64,000 bases of DNA from CAZOGW01 sp964579415 (GTDB lineage: Bacteria; Actinomycetota; Acidimicrobiia; Spongiisociales; UBA5794). Numbering within the stretch: the first letter of the stretch is position 1; every line of letters starts with the position of its first letter. Below, piece by piece: positions 59,108-64,000 of the stretch. Made by a program: the position numbers and the translations under genes. The DNA is taken from assembly GCA_964579415.1 (NCBI GenBank), contig CAZOGW010000005.1, positions 1-64,000 on the forward strand. The letters are read 5' to 3'. The notes beneath the pieces were generated by a model. The model searched no databases, was not told the DNA's origin, and worked only from the letters and a program-made list of their open reading frames with translations.

Positions 59108-60520
59108 GTGATGGACACCCCCGTCTCCATCGACCGGCCCGGCGAGGCATGCGGAGTCTTCGGGGTGTACGCACCCGGTATGGACACGGCCCGCCTCGTC
59201 TACTTCGGCCTGTTCGCACTGCAGCACCGCGGTCAGGAGAGCGCCGGGATCGCCGTCGCCAGCCAGGACAACCTCACCGTCGTCAAGGACCTCGGTCTGG
59301 TCGCCCAGGTGTTCGACGAGCCCACCCTGGCCACCCTGGAGGGCCCGCTGGCGATCGGCCACACCCGGTACTCGACCACCGGCTCGTCAGTGTGGGAGAA
59401 CTCACAACCTCTCTACCGGCAGGTCGGCGACAACGGCATCGCCCTCGCCCACAACGGCAACCTCACCAACACCCGCCAGCTCGCCGAGCAGTACGGCAAG
59501 CTCTTCGCCACCACCGACTCGGAGCTGATGACCGAGGCGCTGGCGGCGGCCATGCACGGCGGCCTCAGCCTGGAGAAGGCGGCACTGGAGACGCTGCCCC
59601 GCTTCGAAGGAGCCTTCACGCTGGCCCTGATGGACCAGAGCACGCTGGTGGCGGTGCGCGACCCGTACGGATTCCGGCCGCTGTGCCTGGGGCAGATCGA
59701 CGGCGGCTGGGTGGTGGCGTCGGAGACGGCCGCCCTCGACATCATCGGCGCCCGCTTCATCCGCCAGATCGAGCCGGGAGAGATGCTGGTCATCGACGGC
59801 GGAGAGTTGCGCAGCCACCGTCCCTTCGACCCGGCCCCGAGCCGGCTGTGCATTTTCGAGTTCGTCTACTTCGCCCGGCCCGACTCGATGCTCGACGGCC
59901 GCAACGTCCACGCCGCCCGCTGGCGTATGGGCCACCGCCTCGCCGAGCAGGCGCCGGTCGGCGCAGAAGTGGTGGTGCCCGTCCCCGAGAGCGGGATACC
60001 CGCTGCCCAGGGGTTCGCCGCCGCCTCCGGCATCCCCTACACCGAGGGGCTGGTGAAGAACCGCTACGTGGGCCGCACCTTCATCTCGCCGGCCCAGTCG
60101 ATGCGGGACCAGGGGATCCGCATGAAGCTCAACCCCATCCCCGAGGTCCTCGACGGCCGCAGGGTGGTGCTCATCGACGACTCCATCGTCCGCGGCTCCA
60201 CCACCCGCCAGTTGGTGCGCATGGTCCGCGGCGCCGGCGCCCGCGAGGTGCACCTGCGCATCTCGTCACCGCCGTACCGCTGGCCGTGTTACTACGGCAT
60301 GGACACCGGGGACCGCAGCACGCTGCTCGCCGCCGACCGCACCATCGACGAGGTGGCGGAGTTCCTCGAGGTCGACTCGCTCGAATACCTCGACCTGGAC
60401 AACCTCATCGGCGCCACCGCACTGCCTGCCGACGGTTTCTGCACGGCGTGCCTGTCGGGGGAGTACCCCACGTCGATCGAGGACGGCGCCGGCGACAAGT
60501 ACCTGCTGGAGCACCCGTGA
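59108..60520 (+). CDS. purF: Amidophosphoribosyltransferase
   Basis: A 470-residue enzyme. A short propeptide precedes the catalytic Cys in EACGVFGVY (Cys15). Glutaminase parts LQHRGQESAGI, GHTRYSTTG and LAHNGNLTN; PRPP site VVLIDDSIVRGSTT; and cysteines (CIFEFVY, WPCYYGMD, CTACLSG) for an iron-sulphur cluster as in Bacillus-type enzymes. First step of purine synthesis. GTG 59108 or ATG 59111. Confidence 0.96.
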   Translation: MMDTPVSIDRPGEACGVFGVYAPGMDTARLVYFGLFALQHRGQESAGIAVASQDNLTVVKDLGLVAQVFDEPTLATLEGPLAIGHTRYSTTGSSVWENSQPLYRQVGDNGIALAHNGNLTNTRQLAEQYGKLFATTDSELMTEALAAAMHGGLSLEKAALETLPRFEGAFTLALMDQSTLVAVRDPYGFRPLCLGQIDGGWVVASETAALDIIGARFIRQIEPGEMLVIDGGELRSHRPFDPAPSRLCIFEFVYFARPDSMLDGRNVHAARWRMGHRLAEQAPVGAEVVVPVPESGIPAAQGFAAASGIPYTEGLVKNRYVGRTFISPAQSMRDQGIRMKLNPIPEVLDGRRVVLIDDSIVRGSTTRQLVRMVRGAGAREVHLRISSPPYRWPCYYGMDTGDRSTLLAADRTIDEVAEFLEVDSLEYLDLDNLIGATALPADGFCTACLSGEYPTSIEDGAGDKYLLEHP

Positions 60521-61536
60521 CCACGTACCGCGCCTCCGGGGTGGACCTGGAGGCGGCCGACAGGGTGGTCGACGAGATCGGCCCCGCCGTCACCGCGACC
60601 TGGGGCGACGGTGTCGTCGGCGGCTTCGGCGGATTCGCCGCCGGCATCCGGCTTCCCGCCGGGTACACCCGTCCGGTGCTGATGATGTCCACCGACGGCG
60701 TGGGCACCAAGGCAGACCTGGCCCGGCAGGCCGGAAGGCTCGACGGGCTCGGGTTCGACCTGGTGGCCATGTGTGTCGACGACCTCGCCGCCGCCGGAGC
60801 ACGACCGCTCGCCATGACCGACTACCTCGCCGTCGGCGCCATCGACGTGGAGGTCGTCTCCACCCTGGTCCGCTCGGTGGCCGACGCCTGCGCCGCCGCC
60901 GGCGTCGCCCTTCTCGGAGGCGAGACCGCCGAGCATCCCGGAGTGATGCCGTCAGGGGAGTTCGACCTGGCCGGGGCCGCCCTCGGCGTGGTGGAGGAGG
61001 GGAACGAGATCGACGGCACGGCGGTCTCCCCCGGGGATATCGTCCTCGGCATACCCAGCCCCAACCTGCGCTCCAACGGCTTCTCCCTGGTCCGGGCCAT
61101 CCTCGCAAGCGGCCCCCGCCTCGACGACCCGCTCCCCGGGTGCGACGGTGCCGTCGCCGAGATCCTGCTGGCCCCGTCGGTGATCTACGCCCCCGCCGTC
61201 GTGGACCTGGTGGCGGCGGTCGAGGTGCACGGCATGGCCCACGTTACCGGAGGTGGGCTCCCCGGCAACGTCCGCCGCATCCTTCCCTCCGGGTGCGATG
61301 CCGCCATCGACACCGGCTCGTGGGAGCCGCCGCCCGCCTTCGCCGCCGTGCAGCGCCTCGGCGACGTCCCCGACTCCGAGATGTTCACCACCTTCAACAT
61401 GGGCATCGGCTTTGTGGTGGTGGTCCCACCCACCGAAGCAGGCCCCGCCCTGGCCTCCCTCGGCAGCCGGGGCCACGCCGCGCTACCGATCGGCTCCATA
61501 GCCCCCGGCACCGGCCAGGTCCATCTTCTTACGTAG
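60517..61536 (+). CDS. purM: Phosphoribosylformylglycinamidine cyclo-ligase
   Basis: A 339-residue AIR synthetase: MMSTDGVGTKADLARQ, DLVAMCVDDLAAAGARPL, LLGGETAEHPGVM, GIPSPNLRSNGFSLVR, AHVTGGGLPGNVRRILP, FTTFNMGIGF. GTG 60517 overlaps the purF stop by 4 bases. The reading frame is open far upstream through purF, but only as a mirror of that gene. Confidence 0.95.
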   Translation: MTTYRASGVDLEAADRVVDEIGPAVTATWGDGVVGGFGGFAAGIRLPAGYTRPVLMMSTDGVGTKADLARQAGRLDGLGFDLVAMCVDDLAAAGARPLAMTDYLAVGAIDVEVVSTLVRSVADACAAAGVALLGGETAEHPGVMPSGEFDLAGAALGVVEEGNEIDGTAVSPGDIVLGIPSPNLRSNGFSLVRAILASGPRLDDPLPGCDGAVAEILLAPSVIYAPAVVDLVAAVEVHGMAHVTGGGLPGNVRRILPSGCDAAIDTGSWEPPPAFAAVQRLGDVPDSEMFTTFNMGIGFVVVVPPTEAGPALASLGSRGHAALPIGSIAPGTGQVHLLT

Positions 61537-61587
61537 CACGTCCCTTTTGTAACCGGTGCCACGCGTCCTGTGTCTTACGCTTAGAGC

Positions 61588-62646
61588 ATGGCGAACACGG
61601 TGCGGTTGGTGACGGAGCCGGAGGGATACGGCGCGGCGGTGGGGTTGGTGCGCCGCTACGTCGCCGAACTCGGACCTGAAGCCGGTACCCCGATCGATCC
61701 CGGATCTGTGGACGTCCCTGAGGCGGCCGGCGACGATCACGGCGCCACCTTCCTCGCCGAGAGCGATGGCCGGCCGGTGGGGGTGGTGCTGGTGCGTCGC
61801 ATCGGCCACGACGTCGCCGAGATGAAACGCATGTACGTCCTCTCCGAGGCACGCGGCCTCGGCCTGGGATCCCGCCTCGCCCGCCACGCCATTGCCTTCG
61901 CCCGCCGCGCCGGGTTCCGCCGCCTTCTCCTCGATACCGATACCGAGACAATGGAGGCGGCCAACCGCCTCTACGAGTCGCTCGGCTTCGTCGACACCGC
62001 GCCGCACCGCCACAACCCGGTTCCGTTCGCCCGCTTCCTGGCCCTCGATCTGGCCACCATACCCATCCCCGCTCCCGTGGGCGTCGTCCTCGCCGGGGGC
62101 GCCGGCACCCGCATGGGCGCCGACAAGGCCCGGGTCGAACTGGGCGGCGTTCCCAATGCGGTGCGAATCGCCGGCGTCATCGAAGCTGCCGGGCTGGCGC
62201 CGCTGGTGGCGGGGGGCGAGGCGCCGGAAGGGTTCGCCCACGTCCCCGACGCCCCCGGCATGAACGGCCCGGTGGCGGGTGTCGTCGCCGCATTCCGCGC
62301 CAACCCGGGAGCCGACCTGCTGGTGGTGGCCACCGACCAGCCCTACCTGCGCACCACGACGGTGCGCCGGCTGCTGGCCACGGCCGGCGATGCCGTGGCG
62401 CCGGTGGATGGGCGCCGCCAGACGACGTGTGCCGTCTACCGCGACGCCTGTGTCCCCATCCTGGAGCGCCTCGCGGCCGAGAACGGGGAGGCGTCATTGC
62501 AGACCCTCCTCGATCGTGTCGACACCACCGAGGTCGACGAGGCGACCTGGGGAACCTGGGGCGAGGACGGCCGTTCCTGGCTCAGCCTGGACACCCCGGA
62601 GCTGGTTGCCGCGGCCCGCGCCAGTTGGCCGGCACCACCGATGTAG
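61588..62646 (+). CDS. GNAT acetyltransferase–MobA-like nucleotidyltransferase fusion
   Basis: A 352-residue two-domain protein. Residues 1-155 form a GNAT domain (MYVLSEARGLGLGSRLARHA, then LYESLGFVDT). Residues 163-352 form a MobA-type NTP transferase with VGVVLAGGAGTRMGADKARV, VVATDQPYLR and VDGRRQTTCAVYRDA. MobA attaches GMP to molybdopterin; relatives make other nucleotide-activated products. No molybdenum cofactor genes are nearby. TACGCT lies 6 bases before the ATG, a leaderless promoter. Confidence 0.85.
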   Translation: MANTVRLVTEPEGYGAAVGLVRRYVAELGPEAGTPIDPGSVDVPEAAGDDHGATFLAESDGRPVGVVLVRRIGHDVAEMKRMYVLSEARGLGLGSRLARHAIAFARRAGFRRLLLDTDTETMEAANRLYESLGFVDTAPHRHNPVPFARFLALDLATIPIPAPVGVVLAGGAGTRMGADKARVELGGVPNAVRIAGVIEAAGLAPLVAGGEAPEGFAHVPDAPGMNGPVAGVVAAFRANPGADLLVVATDQPYLRTTTVRRLLATAGDAVAPVDGRRQTTCAVYRDACVPILERLAAENGEASLQTLLDRVDTTEVDEATWGTWGEDGRSWLSLDTPELVAAARASWPAPPM

Positions 62647-62702
62647 GTACTAGGTACTACGAAGAACGTACCTCGCGGTACCGAATACTGAATACCGAAT
62701 AC
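62647..62702. repeat. GTA-heptamer inverted array, locus 10
   Basis: GTACTAG, GTACTAC (62647-62660), 14 bases, then inverted units GCGGTAC, CGAATAC, TGAATAC, CGAATAC (62675-62702). It directly abuts the TAG stop of the previous gene. TACGCT, a candidate -10 box for the crotonase gene, follows 9 bases after the last unit. Confidence 0.8.
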
Positions 62703-62726
62703 CGAACAACGGTACGCTCATCGCCC

Positions 62727-63551
62727 ATGAGCGGCCTTCCCGGTTCCCGGGTGATCACTGTCGAGCGTGAAGAGCACGTGGCCACCGTGTGGCTGGACCG
62801 GCCCGACAAGCTGAACGCGATGGCGCCGGAGTTCTGGGAGGATTTCCCCGCGATCGTGGATGCCCTGGGGGATGACGAATCGGTCCGGGCCATCGTGGTC
62901 GCCGGGCGGGGGCGGGCCTTCACCGTCGGCCTCGACCTGGAGGCGTTCGCCCCGCTCCTGCTGTCCGATGCCGGGACCTCGGTCGCCGGCCGGCGGGAGT
63001 TCCTCGCCATGGCCACGCGCATGCAGAAGGCCTTCAGTTCCCTCGCAGACAACCCCAAGCCGGTAATCGCCGCAGTCCATGGCTGGTGCATCGGCGCCGG
63101 GCTGGACCTCGTCACCGCCTGCGACATCCGCCTCGCCGCCGAGGACGCCGTGTTCTCGGTACGGGAGACCAGGATCGCCATGGTGGCCGACGTTGGCACC
63201 CTGCAGCGCATGCCCCGTATCGTCGATCCCGGCTGGCTGGCCGAGGTGGTGTACACCGGGCGTGACTTCGGCGCCGCCGAAGCACACCAGGCACGACTGG
63301 TGACCCGGGTGCTCCCGGACGCCGCCCTCACCCGGATGGCGGCACAGGAGATGGCCGCCGCCATCGCCGCCAACTCGCCGCTGGCGGTCCAGGGCGCCAA
63401 GGCGGTGCTCCGCCGCGGCACCGCCTCCGCCACCGCCGACGCCCTCGACCACGTCGCCTTGTGGAACGCCGCCTTCCTCCATTCCGACGACCTCGCCGAG
63501 GCTGTCCGTGCCCACCTGGAGCGGCGCCCGCCGGACTTCACCGGAAGGTAG
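62727..63551 (+). CDS. Crotonase-family enzyme (dienoyl-CoA isomerase-like enoyl-CoA hydratase)
   Basis: A 274-residue crotonase: VWLDRPDKLNAMAPEFWEDF, oxyanion parts GRAFTVGLDLEAFAP and HGWCIGAGLDLVTACDIR, then FSVRETRIAMVADVGTLQRM. The ADVGTLQR segment and the acidic residues recall delta3,5-delta2,4-dienoyl-CoA isomerases rather than plain hydratases. It acts in fatty-acid degradation. TACGCT at 62712-62717, 9 bases before the ATG, suggests a leaderless transcript. Confidence 0.88.
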   Translation: MSGLPGSRVITVEREEHVATVWLDRPDKLNAMAPEFWEDFPAIVDALGDDESVRAIVVAGRGRAFTVGLDLEAFAPLLLSDAGTSVAGRREFLAMATRMQKAFSSLADNPKPVIAAVHGWCIGAGLDLVTACDIRLAAEDAVFSVRETRIAMVADVGTLQRMPRIVDPGWLAEVVYTGRDFGAAEAHQARLVTRVLPDAALTRMAAQEMAAAIAANSPLAVQGAKAVLRRGTASATADALDHVALWNAAFLHSDDLAEAVRAHLERRPPDFTGR

Positions 63552-63596
63552 CCCGAGCCGGGAACGGGACCCGGGCCCGTGTGCGACAATGCCGGC

Positions 63597-63647
63597 GTGC
63601 TGACCACGCCACGCTCGTCCCGCTCACACCTCTTCGCCGCTCCGTAA
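63597..63647 (+). CDS. Possible leaderless 16-residue leader peptide
   Basis: GTG at 63597 lies 6 bases after GACAAT, a good -10 box, and opens a 16-codon frame (LTTPRSSRSHLFAAP after the start) ending TAA. Its stop is 53 bases before the aminotransferase start. It could attenuate or couple translation; function not shown. Confidence 0.3.
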   Translation: MLTTPRSSRSHLFAAP

Positions 63648-63699
63648 GCTCCGGCGAACTCCCGCCGCTGCCCGCCACCTTGCACAGGAGCTGTCCGCC

Positions 63700-64000
63700 A
63701 TGCCTGACCTCAAGAGCCGCCACGCCAACGTCATCGCCCCCGTTATCGGATTCGACACCGACATCGAGATCGTCGCCTCGGAAGGGAGTTGGGTCACCGC
63801 CGCCGACGGCAGGCGATACCTCGACTTCACCTGCGGCATCGCCGTGTCCAACCTGGGGCATCAGCCGCCCACGGTCAAGCAGGCCGTGATCGAGCAGATC
63901 GACAAGCTGTGGCACGCCGGGGGCGTGTTCCGTTACGAGACGCTGGTCACCGCCGCCGAGCGGCTGCGGTCGGTCACCCCGGACGGTATCGAGAAGTTCT
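63700..64000 (+). CDS. Class III aminotransferase, N-terminal part (cut by window end)
   Basis: The first 100 residues of a PLP aminotransferase: MPDLKSRHANVIAPVIGFDT, GSWVTAADGRRYLDFTCGIA, VSNLGHQPPTVKQAVIEQID, HAGGVFRYETLVTAAERL. The style fits 4-aminobutyrate or ornithine aminotransferases; substrate cannot be told from this part. AGGAG lies about 10 bases before the ATG. Confidence 0.85.
   Translation, partial: MPDLKSRHANVIAPVIGFDTDIEIVASEGSWVTAADGRRYLDFTCGIAVSNLGHQPPTVKQAVIEQIDKLWHAGGVFRYETLVTAAERLRSVTPDGIEKF

Noticed and set aside
58906..60516. Upstream extension of purM
   Set aside because: Arg/Pro/His-rich mirror of rplI and purF; the true start overlaps the purF stop.

Overview
The window is high-GC bacterial DNA, and its gene content and gene order point to Actinomycetota. 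It carries crgA beside a class E sortase and trpG, an ino1–padR pair, a hemolysin III gene beside a mycobacterial-type short cis-prenyl transferase, an MhuD-type haem oxygenase and several leaderless promoters. An uncultured lineage outside Mycobacteriales (for example Acidimicrobiia) is my inference, not a proof. A run of 100 N at 50090-50189 marks a scaffold gap, so this is a draft or metagenome assembly.

Left third (0-33 kb) is accessory and regulatory. An ECF41-like sigma factor with a SnoaL tail converges on an epimerase, and both genes have the same GTCACA-N16-GGTC promoter. Next come a TetR remnant, a 1704-residue BTAD / pseudokinase / STAND NTPase / WD40 protein, a lipoprotein hydrolase, a MocR regulator divergent from a CxxC peroxidase-like gene, a zinc alcohol dehydrogenase, an LVIVD-repeat secreted protein and an ECF sigma/anti-sigma-like pair. 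A block of GC palindromes precedes the MhuD homologue. A LacI-regulated oligosaccharide ABC importer is coupled to a GH3 beta-glucosidase. A MacB-type efflux module (lipoprotein, adaptor, ATPase, permease) lies divergent from its two-component system across a set of GCTGAGA boxes. An XRE plus nucleotidyltransferase toxin-antitoxin-like pair and a frameshifted P-loop kinase close this part.

Middle (33-50 kb): a STAND-type ATPase, a secreted gluzincin whose Shine-Dalgarno lies in a 10-bp hairpin, tRNA-Ala(TGC), a thiolase, the crgA / sortase / trpG block, a DMT exporter, adenosine deaminase, a cupin, hemolysin III, cis-prenyl transferase, a histidine phosphatase, orotate phosphoribosyltransferase and endonuclease IV up to the gap.

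Right (50-64 kb) is mostly housekeeping: ino1–padR, a VanW protein, pdxH, a PPOX protein, panB, rpsF-ssb-rpsR-rplI, purF-purM, a GNAT–MobA fusion, a crotonase and the start of a class III aminotransferase.

The most unusual signal is not a gene. Ten intergenic loci between 16.6 and 62.7 kb carry short tandem arrays of 7-base units that all begin GTA (GTATCCA, GTAGCCA, GTACTTG, GTATTCG, GTAGTAC and others). Several are arranged as facing inverted arrays; two loci 13 kb apart form 18-bp stems with 9-base loops. The arrays sit between stop codons and promoters and look like a lineage-specific repeat family.
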